A model generated the notes under the pieces. It worked only from the letters and a program-made list of their open reading frames with translations. It searched no databases and was not told the origin of the DNA. 64,000 nt of DNA from Xanthomonas sp. 3793. GTDB taxonomy: Bacteria; Pseudomonadota; Gammaproteobacteria; Xanthomonadales; Xanthomonadaceae. Location of the stretch: the NCBI RefSeq assembly GCF_024806835.1, contig NZ_JANTYU010000002.1:434001-498000 (forward strand), read 5' to 3'. The position numbers and the translations under genes were made by a program. Positions 34,970 through 43,399 of the stretch are shown here, piece after piece (position 1 is the first letter of the stretch; each line of letters begins with the position of its first letter).

Positions 34970-36570
34970 CGCGCCAGTGCCTGCAGGCTGCTCAGGTGAT
35001 CGGCCTCGGCAAACGGTTTGTCGTGCCGCCAGCGCAGGATGCGCGGAAACCGCACCGCAATGCCGGACTTGTGCCGCGCACTGCGGTTGACCGCTTCAAA
35101 GCCCAGCTCGAACACATGGTGCGGGTTGACCGCGCGCACCGGACCGAAACGTTCGGTGGTGTTGGCGCGGATCCAGCGGTCCAGCTGCAGGATTTGTGCA
35201 TCGTCCAGGCCCGAGTACGCCTTGGCGACCGGCACCAGCTGCCCTTCGTGCCACAGCCCGAAGGTGTAGTCGGTATACAGCGTGCTGCGGCGGCCATGGC
35301 CGGCCTGCGCGTACAGCAGCACCGCGTCGATGGTGAGCGGGTCGATCTTCCATTTCCACCAGTCGCCACGTCGGCGGCCGGCCTGATAGACCGAGTTGGC
35401 GCGCTTGAGCATCAGCCCTTCCACGCCGCGTTCGCGCGCCTGCACGCGCAGCTGCGCGGCGGCATGCCAATCGCCGACCTGCACCAGGGGCGAGGCGACG
35501 ATGCGCGGATCGTCGAGCGCGCTGAGCACGTGCTCCAGCAGTGCGCGCCGCGCGTGCAAGGGGCGCTCGCGCAGGTCAGCGCCATCCAGTTCGAGCAGGT
35601 CGTAGGCCACCACGCGCGCGGGCGCGGCCGCCAATGTCTTGGGGCCGGGCTTGAGCCGCTGGATGCGCGTCTGCAAGGCGGTGAACGGCATCGGCAGGGG
35701 GTGCCCGGGTTGCCAGGCCAGCAGCTCGCCGTCGATGACGGTGCCATCGGGCAACTGCATGGCAGCGTGTTCGATTTCCGGGAAACGGCCATCCAGGCGT
35801 TCTTCGCCGCGCGACCACAATGCCGCTTCGCCGGCGCGCCGAAGCAGTTGCAGGCGAATGCCGTCCCATTTCCATTCCAGCAGCCAGTCGTCGATGGCGC
35901 CCAGCGTGTCGACCTCGGCTTCGAGCGGCGAGGCGAGAAAGAACGGATAGGGCTGCTGGCGGTCGCCCGGCAGTTCTTCGTGTGTCAGCAGATCGGCAAG
36001 ATAGGTCGGGTGCGGCCGCCAACTGCCGAGCATGCGCTGGGCGATGCGTGCGATATCCACGCCCGACAGTTCGGCCAGTGCCTGTTGCACCAGCCGCTGC
36101 GAAACGCCTACGCGCAAGGCGCCGGTCAGCAGTTTGTTGAACACCAGGCGCTCGTCGAAGGCCAGGCTGCGCCAGGCCTGCACGATGCACGCCTTGCGCA
36201 CCGCAACGTCCTGGTTGGCGATCGGCAGCAGCCGCTGTTCGATCCATTCCGCCAGTGGCAGATCGGCCGCTTCGGTGATGGGGTCGTCCAGCAACAACGC
36301 CAGCGTTTCGGCCAGATCGCCGACATGGTCGTAGCTGTCGGCGACCAGCCAATCGGCAATGCCGGCGGTATCGGTGATCCACTCGCGCAGCTCACCGCTG
36401 CTGGCGATGCGCATGCGCGGGCCGGCGACCTTGCCGCCGGCCAGCAGATACAGCGCCCAGGCCGCGTCCAACGCGGGCGCCTGGCGAAAATACGCCACCA
36501 GCGCAGCACGCTTGTCGAGCGTCCCGGTGCTGCGGTCGAGCGTGCGGTACAGCGCGGCGAAACGCTTCAC
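34966..36570 (-). CDS. ATP-dependent DNA ligase (ligase-exonuclease-helicase operon)
   Basis: The 534-residue ATP-dependent ligase has an N-terminal DNA-binding domain. The adenylation site is Lys234 in WKWDGIRLQL. Other visible motifs are VIDGELLAWQ, EGLMLKR and the OB-fold tail. It seals nicks using ATP rather than NAD, in contrast to the replicative LigA. Unlike LigD it has no polymerase or nuclease domains; the nuclease is encoded separately upstream. The GTG start overlaps the small upstream ORF as GTGA. The family and mechanism are certain; its role in alkylation, cisplatin or stationary-phase damage is inferred from homologous operons. Confidence 0.94.
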   Translation of the reverse strand: MKRFAALYRTLDRSTGTLDKRAALVAYFRQAPALDAAWALYLLAGGKVAGPRMRIASSGELREWITDTAGIADWLVADSYDHVGDLAETLALLLDDPITEAADLPLAEWIEQRLLPIANQDVAVRKACIVQAWRSLAFDERLVFNKLLTGALRVGVSQRLVQQALAELSGVDIARIAQRMLGSWRPHPTYLADLLTHEELPGDRQQPYPFFLASPLEAEVDTLGAIDDWLLEWKWDGIRLQLLRRAGEAALWSRGEERLDGRFPEIEHAAMQLPDGTVIDGELLAWQPGHPLPMPFTALQTRIQRLKPGPKTLAAAPARVVAYDLLELDGADLRERPLHARRALLEHVLSALDDPRIVASPLVQVGDWHAAAQLRVQARERGVEGLMLKRANSVYQAGRRRGDWWKWKIDPLTIDAVLLYAQAGHGRRSTLYTDYTFGLWHEGQLVPVAKAYSGLDDAQILQLDRWIRANTTERFGPVRAVNPHHVFELGFEAVNRSARHKSGIAVRFPRILRWRHDKPFAEADHLSSLQALAR

Positions 36571-36800
36571 TGCAGCGCCTGGGGTGTCGTGTCGTCAGCT
36601 GCCGCGCGCAGCTCCAGCGCACGCCGGGTAAATGCGGCCAACGTGCGTGGACGGCGCTGCGGACGTGGCGGCCCGATGGCTGCAGCCGGTGCGCCACGAT
36701 GCACGCGAAACGCCAGTGCGTGCCGGCCAAACGCCAGCGCGCCGCTCAAGCGCGCACGCGCACGGGCGCGGGCATAACGGCAGGCGGGAAGCGGGTTCAT
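36567..36800 (-). CDS. small Arg-rich ORF between exonuclease and ligase
   Basis: A 77-residue ORF, very basic (about 15 Arg), with two RARAR-type clusters in the N-terminal half and no recognised domain. Its ATG overlaps the exonuclease stop as ATGA and its own stop overlaps the ligase start as GTGA, so it is translationally coupled at both ends. That geometry makes it more likely a real gene than an accident of high GC. It could also be a spacer that only couples translation. No homologue is recalled; a nucleic-acid binding function is plausible but unsupported. Confidence 0.6.
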   Translation of the reverse strand: MNPLPACRYARARARARLSGALAFGRHALAFRVHRGAPAAAIGPPRPQRRPRTLAAFTRRALELRAAADDTTPQALQ

Positions 36801-37813
36801 TCTTCGGCTCCAAAATCGGTGCGGAACGCTTCGGCCGCAACGCCGCGCTCGCGCAGGTGCTGGATCAAGGCATCGGTATTGCCGTGGGTCGCGATCACCC
36901 GGCGCGCGCCAGTGTCTTCGATGGTGCGCAGCAGATCCGGCCAGTCGGCATGATCGGACACCACGAAGCCGCGGTCGTAATTGCGTCGGCGCCGATTGCC
37001 GCGAATACGCATCCAGCCCGAGGCGAATCCCTGTTGCGCATGCCGGAAGCGGCGGATCCAGGGACTGCCCGCAGCCGAAGGCGGTGCCAGCACCAACTGG
37101 CCGGCATAGTCGGCGCCGCGCGCATGTTCGCTGACCGGCTGGGTGTCCAGCATCGCGATGCCGGCCTGACGGTACACCTCCACCCCTGCAGCAATCGCGC
37201 CGTGCAACAGTGCGGGCTGGGTATCCCAGGCGCGCAGTTCCGCCAGCACACGCTGCGCCTTGCCCAAGGCGTAGCAATACAGGATGGCCGCCTCGCCGCG
37301 TTCGGCGCATTCGCGCCGCCAGGCGACGATATCGGCCGCCACCTCCGCCGTCTCCGGCCAGCGATACACCGGCAGGCCAAAGGTCGCTTCGGTGATGAAG
37401 GTGTCGCACGGCACCACCTCGAACGGAGCGCAGGTGGGGTCGTGCTGGCGCTTGTAATCGCCGGAGGCCACCCAGACCTCGCCATCCACCTCGATGCGCA
37501 CCTGGGCCGAGCCCAGCACATGCCCGGCCGGATGCAGCGACACGCGCGCGCGTCCCAACGTGAACGCTTCGCCATCGGCATGGGGGTGATAGACCTGCTC
37601 GCCGAGCCGCCATTGCAGGATCGGCAGGCTCTCGCGCGTGCAGTGGTATTGACCCATGCCGCCACGCGCGTGATCGCCATGCCCATGCGTAATCACCGCA
37701 CGCGCCACCGGCCGCCAGGGGTCGATATGGAAGTCGCCCTGCGGGCAATACAGCCCCTCGGGGCCGAGCACCACCAGATCGCCGCGTGTGTTCGTGTCGT
37801 TGCCATTGCGCAT
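36797..37813 (-). CDS. ligase-associated DNA exonuclease (metallo-beta-lactamase, SNM1-like)
   Basis: The 338-residue MBL-fold nuclease begins its metal motif THGHGDH at residues 42-48, with further ligands in LHPAGHVLGSAQ, SGDYKRQ and the C-terminal SDHADW and THG segments (beta-CASP region). SNM1/CPSF-like exonucleases of this operon type degrade DNA ends during repair. It is the first gene of the coupled operon running down to PdeM. The ATG at 37813 (MRNGND) is preferred over a TTG six codons upstream. The family is certain; polarity of degradation is inferred from relatives. Confidence 0.93.
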   Translation of the reverse strand: MRNGNDTNTRGDLVVLGPEGLYCPQGDFHIDPWRPVARAVITHGHGDHARGGMGQYHCTRESLPILQWRLGEQVYHPHADGEAFTLGRARVSLHPAGHVLGSAQVRIEVDGEVWVASGDYKRQHDPTCAPFEVVPCDTFITEATFGLPVYRWPETAEVAADIVAWRRECAERGEAAILYCYALGKAQRVLAELRAWDTQPALLHGAIAAGVEVYRQAGIAMLDTQPVSEHARGADYAGQLVLAPPSAAGSPWIRRFRHAQQGFASGWMRIRGNRRRRNYDRGFVVSDHADWPDLLRTIEDTGARRVIATHGNTDALIQHLRERGVAAEAFRTDFGAEE

Positions 37814-38064
37814 GCCCGCAACTCTGGCCAAGCCGGTGTGCAGATCCTGAGAATGGGAATGGCGCGCATCGGCGCGACCAGGCGACTGCGGCCATAGTCA
37901 CGAGTGCGGGACCGAGAACCTGCTTGTATCGGCGCCAAGAGCGCGTCAGTACGCGGGTTTGCGGTGGGCGCTATGGTGCTCGGCGTCACTCGTGTGGCGC
38001 ATGCGAACCCCGTGCCGCCACTGCGCCAGTGTGATGCCACAGCTGCGAGGTCGCGCTCACCGCG

Positions 38065-38430
38065 CTAATGCCGCGTTCGTCGCCCCGGCGAGCGCACCGC
38101 GCTCGCTTCCACCGCCAGTGTGAATCCGCGTTCTTCGCCGCCATGCATCGCGCCCACGTCGACCACGTGGCGGCGGATCTCCTCGCCCTTGCCGTTACGC
38201 ACCACCACCACCACCGTGTATTCCCACGGATCGCCATCGGCGGGGTGACGGATCGTGCCGTCGACCTTCAACGGCACGATCGGCGCCGGCTGCGCGTGTT
38301 GCGCAGCCGCCGAATCGAAGCGCAGATGGTGCTTGCAGGCAGGGCAGATGATGGCGCTTTCCAGGATCGTCGCCTTGCAATGCGGACAGCTGCGCGTGGC
38401 TCCGGGCGTGCCCGGGCGGGGTGCACTCAT
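38065..38430 (-). CDS. zinc ribbon protein encoded with a bactofilin
   Basis: The 121-residue protein has an N-terminal zinc ribbon with cysteines at 15, 18, 29 and 32 (CPHC, CPAC). An Ala/Gln linker follows, then a soluble beta-rich domain (WEYTVVVVVRNGKGEEIRRH). It overlaps the upstream bactofilin gene by ATGA, so translation is coupled. Several bactofilin loci encode a small zinc-binding partner protein, which suggests it helps place or tune the filament. No catalytic motif is visible. Confidence 0.82.
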   Translation of the reverse strand: MSAPRPGTPGATRSCPHCKATILESAIICPACKHHLRFDSAAAQHAQPAPIVPLKVDGTIRHPADGDPWEYTVVVVVRNGKGEEIRRHVVDVGAMHGGEERGFTLAVEASAVRSPGRRTRH

Positions 38431-38987
38431 GTGGCGTCGTTGTCGCCGACGATGGCCGCCTTGCCGGCGCTTGCCGGCTTGCCGGTGTCATCGCCCCAGC
38501 CGAAGTCGGCCTGGCCGCGCATGCGCGCGCCCGAGGCCACGGTGAGGCTGCCGGCCTTGACGTCGCCGACCAGCACGCCGGAGGTCTGCAGCTCCACCTG
38601 CGCGGCCGATTCGATATTGCCCTCCAGCTCGCCGGCGATGATGACCTTGTTGGCGCGCACGCCGCCATTGAGCTTGGCGCCGCGTTCGATGGTCAGGTCG
38701 CCCTTGACGTTGACGTCGCCCTTGAAGCGGCCAGCCAGACGCACGTGGCCGGCGCCCTCGATCTTGCCTTCGATGCTGATGTCGGCGGCGATCAGCGATT
38801 CCTTGGCCTCGCCCTGGCGCTGCGGCACTGCGGCGGTTGGCGCGACGCTGGGCGTGGCGGTGGCGGCCGGCACCGGCGGGGCAGGGCTGGCATCGGCATT
38901 GAACAGCCGCCCATCGGCGGCAGTAGCCTCCGGCGTTGCGGGAACGCCGTCTTTCTTGTTGGGACCTTGATCGCGCCACATCGACAT
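38427..38987 (-). CDS. bac: bactofilin (polymer-forming cytoskeletal protein)
   Basis: The 186-residue protein has a flexible Ala/Pro-rich N-terminal tail of about 65 residues, a central bactofilin core (about 70-165) and a disordered C-terminal tail. The core shows the repeating beta-helix pattern (IEGKIEGAGHVRLAGRFKGD, VKGDLTIERGAKL, VRANKVIIAGELEG). Bactofilins form nucleotide-free filaments that support shape, stalk or polar functions. It overlaps the zinc-ribbon gene by ATGA. Its local role in this organism is unknown. Confidence 0.94.
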   Translation of the reverse strand: MSMWRDQGPNKKDGVPATPEATAADGRLFNADASPAPPVPAATATPSVAPTAAVPQRQGEAKESLIAADISIEGKIEGAGHVRLAGRFKGDVNVKGDLTIERGAKLNGGVRANKVIIAGELEGNIESAAQVELQTSGVLVGDVKAGSLTVASGARMRGQADFGWGDDTGKPASAGKAAIVGDNDAT

Positions 38988-39084
38988 CGGATTGCCTCGC
39001 TTCGGGGATCAAGGCCGACTATCGCTGCGTCAATCGATCTTTTGTGTGACAGAGCGCGCAATCCGCGATCGACAAGCTGCCTGC

Positions 39085-40806
39085 TCAGGCCCCGCTGTCG
39101 GTCGCGCGCGGCGCGCCGTCGCCATGGCGCTCGACCCGGTTACGCCCGCGATGCTTGGCTGCATACAGCGCTGCGTCGGCTTTCTGGATCAGGCTCGCAC
39201 CGAGTTCGCCATCGGCCGGAAAGCTGGCCACGCCGATCGAGGCGGTCACCCGCGGCAATGCGCGCTGGCCATCGCTGACCGCCAGCGCCGCGATGTGGCC
39301 GCGGATCTGCTCGGCCACCCGCATGGCTTCCTCGCCATCGGCCTCGGGCAGGATCACGGTGAATTCTTCGCCGCCATAGCGGCACGCCACGTCCTCGGCG
39401 CGCAACCGGGTCAGCAACAGCTCGCCGACCGCCGCCAGCAGCAGGTCGCCACCGGCATGCCCCTGGCTGTCGTTGAACTGCTTGAAGTGGTCCACATCCA
39501 GCATCAGCACCGACAACGGCAGGCCGCGACGCGCGCAACGCGCCAGCTCGTGGCTCAACGATTCTTCCAGATAGCGGCGGTTGTACAGCCCGGTCAGCGC
39601 GTCGCGGATCGACTGGCGGCGCAGCGACTCGCGCAGGCGCAGATTGCTCAACGCCAACGACAATTGCTCGGCCGCCGCCTCGGCGATTTCCAGGCGCTGC
39701 ATCGGCCCCGGACCAGGCGAGGACAGAAACAGGAAACCGAGCTGTGTGCCCTGCGCCGACATCGGCAGGCATGCGGTGGTGATCGGTGTCGGGTGCTCCG
39801 GTGGGTCGATATGCGCGCACAGCGCATCCCGCGCGAGGTCTTCGATGATGTGCGGCTGGCCGCGGCGCAACGCCCAGCATTCCTCCGGCAACAGATGCGG
39901 CGCGCTCTCCACCAGCGGTTCGCCCCAGTGGCTGATCGCTTCGGCGCGATCCTGCGAGGCGCGCAGCAGGTACACGCTTCCGGCAACGCCCGGCAGCAGG
40001 CTGGCCAGGGTCCGGCTGGTCACCACCAATGCCTCTTCGGCACTGATGCAGCTTTGCAGCAGGCCGGTGTAGCGGCTGAGCAGATTGAGATCGGCGGTAC
40101 TGCGCTGCAATGCGCCGACGCTGTCGCCCAGTTCTCGATTGGCGTTTGCGGCACGGCGTTCGGCCTGCGCACGATGTCGCAGTTCGCGCATCAGCAGCGC
40201 ATAGACACCCCCGACCACCAGCAGCCCGAACGGAATGCCGGCCAGGGCCAGCGTCAGCAACAAGGCCGCGCTTTGCCGGCTGCTTTCCGCGCGCTCGGCG
40301 AGCAGTTCCTGCTCACGTTGCACCATCGTCAGCGCCTGCTCGCGGATGGCGCTGGTGGTGCGGAACGCGCTCTGCCGGATGCTGGCACGTGCCGGTTCCA
40401 GGCCGCCTTGCGCGTAGACGTCCAGCACATGCTGAATCTGCCGCAGCCGCGTCTCCACCATGGTCTGCAGTTGATCCAGATGCCGCTCTTGTGCGGGGTT
40501 GTCGATAATCAACGTGCGCAGATTGCCGAGCAGGATCGGCAGGCGTTCCACGCTGCTGTGGTAGTCCAGCAAATAGGCCTCGTTGCCGGTGAGCAGGAAG
40601 CCACGTTGTGCCGACTCGGCGTCCAGCAAGCGTGCTTGGATCTCGTCGACCCGCCCGATCACTTCATGGGTATGCGAGACCAGCGCGGCATCGGCCAGCG
40701 AGCGGCGCGCACCGACGAAGATGCCGATGCCGATGGCGATGAAGATCAGGGCAGAGAACACCAGCGCCAGCTGGTTGCGACGCCGCGATGTAAAAGAGTT
40801 GGGCAT
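39085..40806 (-). CDS. CHASE3-GAF-GGDEF diguanylate cyclase
   Basis: The 573-residue inner membrane sensor has one span at about 12-32, a CHASE3-like periplasmic domain up to about 180 and a second span near 185-207. A GAF domain (about 240-390) and a C-terminal GGDEF domain (about 400-560) follow. The active loop is GGEEF at 478-482, with the inhibitory I-site RAED at 469-472 exactly five residues before it, so the enzyme should be active and product-inhibited. It makes cyclic di-GMP in response to an unknown periplasmic signal. The ATG at 40806 gives MPNSFTS; the TTG upstream is less likely. Confidence 0.93.
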   Translation of the reverse strand: MPNSFTSRRRNQLALVFSALIFIAIGIGIFVGARRSLADAALVSHTHEVIGRVDEIQARLLDAESAQRGFLLTGNEAYLLDYHSSVERLPILLGNLRTLIIDNPAQERHLDQLQTMVETRLRQIQHVLDVYAQGGLEPARASIRQSAFRTTSAIREQALTMVQREQELLAERAESSRQSAALLLTLALAGIPFGLLVVGGVYALLMRELRHRAQAERRAANANRELGDSVGALQRSTADLNLLSRYTGLLQSCISAEEALVVTSRTLASLLPGVAGSVYLLRASQDRAEAISHWGEPLVESAPHLLPEECWALRRGQPHIIEDLARDALCAHIDPPEHPTPITTACLPMSAQGTQLGFLFLSSPGPGPMQRLEIAEAAAEQLSLALSNLRLRESLRRQSIRDALTGLYNRRYLEESLSHELARCARRGLPLSVLMLDVDHFKQFNDSQGHAGGDLLLAAVGELLLTRLRAEDVACRYGGEEFTVILPEADGEEAMRVAEQIRGHIAALAVSDGQRALPRVTASIGVASFPADGELGASLIQKADAALYAAKHRGRNRVERHGDGAPRATDSGA

Positions 40807-41048
40807 GCCGAATGCTAGCCTGCCAGGCTCGACAACACGAGATCCATCTCGACGCAAGACGTGTGCACGCGCACGAAATTGTGGGTGCGTAGATGCAGCG
40901 CCATGAGCGGTTCAGTGCAGCTGGCAGGCAATGCAGGCTGCCGTTGGCTGGCGGGATGTTGCTCTGGAACGCAAGCGGATGACCGGGGCCAGTTCATGCG
41001 ATGGACCGCGCTCACCCGCCGGTGAGCGCAGCGGCTTTGTCGTCGCCG

Positions 41049-41375
41049 TTAGTGCTGCGGGTGCTCGGCATCGTGCTTGTCGGCGTTCTGCTCTGCCTTG
41101 TTGGCCATCTCGCGGGTCTTGTCGGCGGTGGCGTCGGCAGCGTTGGCGGTCGCGCGGCTGGCGTCGGCTGCCATCTCGCGCGCGGCCACGCGCGCATCGG
41201 CGGTGGCGGCCTTGGCCTGTACTGCAGCGCGGTCGGCAGCCTGTTCGGTGGCAGCGGCAGCGTGCTTGGCGGCGGACGCGGCGTCGCGACGGGCCTGCTC
41301 GGCATCAGGGCCCTGGCAGGCGGCGAGGGTGAGGGCGGCGATGGCGCTCAAGGACAGCATGCGGATCGTCTTCAT
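41049..41375 (-). CDS. small Ala-rich lipoprotein
   Basis: The 108-residue precursor has a signal peptide with the lipobox LAAC (Cys at about residue 20). The mature part is a charged, Ala-rich helix with no Trp or Phe. The heptad-like Ala pattern (AAKHAAAATEQAADRAAVQA) suggests a long coiled coil in the periplasm. It resembles the neighbour at 41601-41942 and may have arisen by duplication. Its function is unknown; a structural role bridging membrane and wall, as in Lpp-like proteins, is a guess. Confidence 0.85.
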   Translation of the reverse strand: MKTIRMLSLSAIAALTLAACQGPDAEQARRDAASAAKHAAAATEQAADRAAVQAKAATADARVAAREMAADASRATANAADATADKTREMANKAEQNADKHDAEHPQH

Positions 41376-41544
41376 AAGTGGTCCTGTTCCTGTTCCGGTG
41401 TTGGAGAGCGGAGCTTATTCAGGAGCCGATGCAGCCTGTGTCAAGGGGCGGCCACCAGCGTGCGGCACAAGCACGGGGCTTGATCGCGTCGGCGCGGCGC
41501 ATCATCGTGGCCGGCAGGTCGCTCGACTCGAATCGCAGGCAAAG

Positions 41545-41573
41545 AAAAAGCCGCTGGAAACCAGCGGCTTTTT
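41545..41573 (-). terminator. terminator of the second Ala-rich lipoprotein gene
   Basis: The stem AAAAAGCCGCTGG/CCAGCGGCTTTTT (13 bp) with a three-base loop lies 28 bases after the stop of the gene at 41601. T-runs on both strands allow bidirectional action. Confidence 0.85.
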
Positions 41574-41600
41574 CCGAACTCGCTTGGAGCTAAGAAGTGA

Positions 41601-41942
41601 TTACTTCTTGGCTTCTTCGGCGGTGTCCTTAGCAGCTTCGGCGGTGTTTTCAGCCGTCTTGGCAGCGTCGGCAGCCTGGTCGGCAGCAGCGTCGGTCGCG
41701 GCGCCGGAAGCAGCCTGGGCAGCGTCAGCAGCGGTGTCGGCCGAAGCAGCGGCGGTGTTGGCAGCAGCCTGAGCGGCGTCAGCCGACTGCGAGCCCGAGG
41801 CAGCAGCCTGGTCAGCAGCGGTCTGCGCGTCAGCAGCGGCTTCGTTAGCCGAAGCAGCAGCGTCCTGAGCCTGTTCCGGCTTCGAGCAAGCGGTCAGGGC
41901 CAGGCCCAGAGCCATTGCGATCAGCAGCTTGTTGATGGTCAT
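41601..41942 (-). CDS. small Ala-rich lipoprotein, paralogue of the previous one
   Basis: The 113-residue precursor begins MTINKLLIAMALGLALTAC with the cysteine at residue 19 as lipidation site. The mature part is an almost uninterrupted Ala/Asp/Glu/Thr helix (ANEAAADAQTAADQAAASG) ending in KDTAEEAKK. Nearly all codons are GCN, GAC or ACG. It is close in design to the lipoprotein at 41049-41375 and ends in its own strong terminator. High expression is plausible because of the low-complexity, small-protein pattern, though no promoter was verified. Confidence 0.85.
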   Translation of the reverse strand: MTINKLLIAMALGLALTACSKPEQAQDAAASANEAAADAQTAADQAAASGSQSADAAQAAANTAAASADTAADAAQAASGAATDAAADQAADAAKTAENTAEAAKDTAEEAKK

Positions 41943-42065
41943 TGTTTCAATCCTCGTCGATTAGATTAGGCAACGCGCTATTGCGCGCCCCCGACATGAT
42001 GACGGCCCGAAGACTAGTGTCAAGCGCGCGCGCATTCAGCTTTGCAAATTCGCTGTTAATGGCAA

Positions 42066-43241
42066 TCAAATCAATTCGATAGCGATGGCGGTCGCTTCGC
42101 CGCCGCCGATGCATAGCGTCGCGATTCCGCGCTTGCCGCCGCGCATGCGCAACGCATTCACCAATGTCACCACCAGGCGCGCGCCGGATGCGCCGATCGG
42201 ATGACCCAGTGCGCAGGCGCCGCCGTGCACGTTGACCTTCTCGTGCGCGATGCCCAGTTCCTTGATCGGCGTCATCGCCACCACGGCAAAGGCTTCGTTG
42301 ATTTCAAACAGGTCCACCTGGTCCAGCTGCCAGCCGATCTTGCCGAGCAAAGACTGGATCGCCGCCACCGGTGCGGTGGTGAACCATTCCGGCGCCTGCG
42401 AGTGGGTAACGTGGCCGGCGATGCGCGCCAGCGGCGTCACGCCACGGCGCTGCGCATCGTCAGCGCTCATCAGCACCGTGATTGCCGCACCGTCGGAAAT
42501 GCTCGACGAGCTGGCCGCCGTGACAGTGCCGTCCTTCTTGAAGGCCGGCTTCAGGGTCGGGATCTTGGCGATATCGGATTTGCCGGGTTGTTCGTCGCTG
42601 TCGACGACCACTTCGCCCTTGCGCGTGGCGACCTTGACCGGGACGATTTCATCGGCGAACGCACCGCTGCGTTGCGCGGCCTGCGCACGCTCCACCGAGG
42701 CGATCGCGAAGGCATCCTGATCGGTGCGGCTGAACCCGAATTTTTCTGCGGTGGCTTCGCCGAACACGCCCATCGCCTGCCCATCGTAGGGATTGGTCAA
42801 GCCGTCCCACGCCATGTGATCCACCGCCTGGAAATTGCCGTAGCGGTTGCCGGTGCGCGAGTTGGGCAGCAGGTGCGGGGCATTGCTCATCGACTCCATG
42901 CCGCCGGCCACCACGATGCTGGCAGAACCGGCCTTGATCAGGTCGTGTCCGAACATGATCGCCTTCATGCCCGAGCCGCACACCTTGTTGATGGTGGTGG
43001 CGCCAGTGGACGTGGGGATGCCTGCGGCAATGGCGGCCTGGCGCGCCGGTGCCTGGCCAAGATTGGCTGGCAGCACGCAGCCGACAATGACCTCGGACAC
43101 GTCGGCCGGTGCGATTCCCGATTGCGCCAGCGCGCCTTCGATGGCGGCAGCAGCGAGCGTCGGTGCGGGCACACCGTTGAATTGACCGAGAAACGAGCCG
43201 ATGGCAGTGCGTTTGGCAGCAACGATGACGATGTCGGACAT
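42066..43241 (-). CDS. acetyl-CoA C-acetyltransferase (thiolase)
   Basis: The 391-residue thiolase II enzyme has active-site Cys88 in INKVCGSGMKA, the His in GGACALGHPIGASG and the second Cys in TLCIGGGEA. It condenses or cleaves acetoacetyl-CoA and acts with beta-oxidation or ketogenic steps such as those of leucine and isoleucine degradation. Length and motifs fit the AtoB/PhaA group. It stands alone, divergent from the autotransporter gene. Which of several metabolic routes it serves cannot be decided from the sequence. Confidence 0.93.
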   Translation of the reverse strand: MSDIVIVAAKRTAIGSFLGQFNGVPAPTLAAAAIEGALAQSGIAPADVSEVIVGCVLPANLGQAPARQAAIAAGIPTSTGATTINKVCGSGMKAIMFGHDLIKAGSASIVVAGGMESMSNAPHLLPNSRTGNRYGNFQAVDHMAWDGLTNPYDGQAMGVFGEATAEKFGFSRTDQDAFAIASVERAQAAQRSGAFADEIVPVKVATRKGEVVVDSDEQPGKSDIAKIPTLKPAFKKDGTVTAASSSSISDGAAITVLMSADDAQRRGVTPLARIAGHVTHSQAPEWFTTAPVAAIQSLLGKIGWQLDQVDLFEINEAFAVVAMTPIKELGIAHEKVNVHGGACALGHPIGASGARLVVTLVNALRMRGGKRGIATLCIGGGEATAIAIELI

Positions 43242-43399
43242 GAGCAGATACCGTTTAAAGTGAAACGATTATCTGCCTCATGGTCGATTCGCGCCAGCAA
43301 GCTGAAGTGCGTCTGCAGGCGCGCCTCGATGCCGTATATGATTCGGTTCGGGCCCGGGATGGGGCCCAATCCATGGAATGGGTTCGGGGAGAACACCAA

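Noticed and set aside
34774..36777. 667-codon frame antisense to the ligase gene
   Set aside because: The ligase reading frame has all ligase motifs on the minus strand; the plus frame has none.
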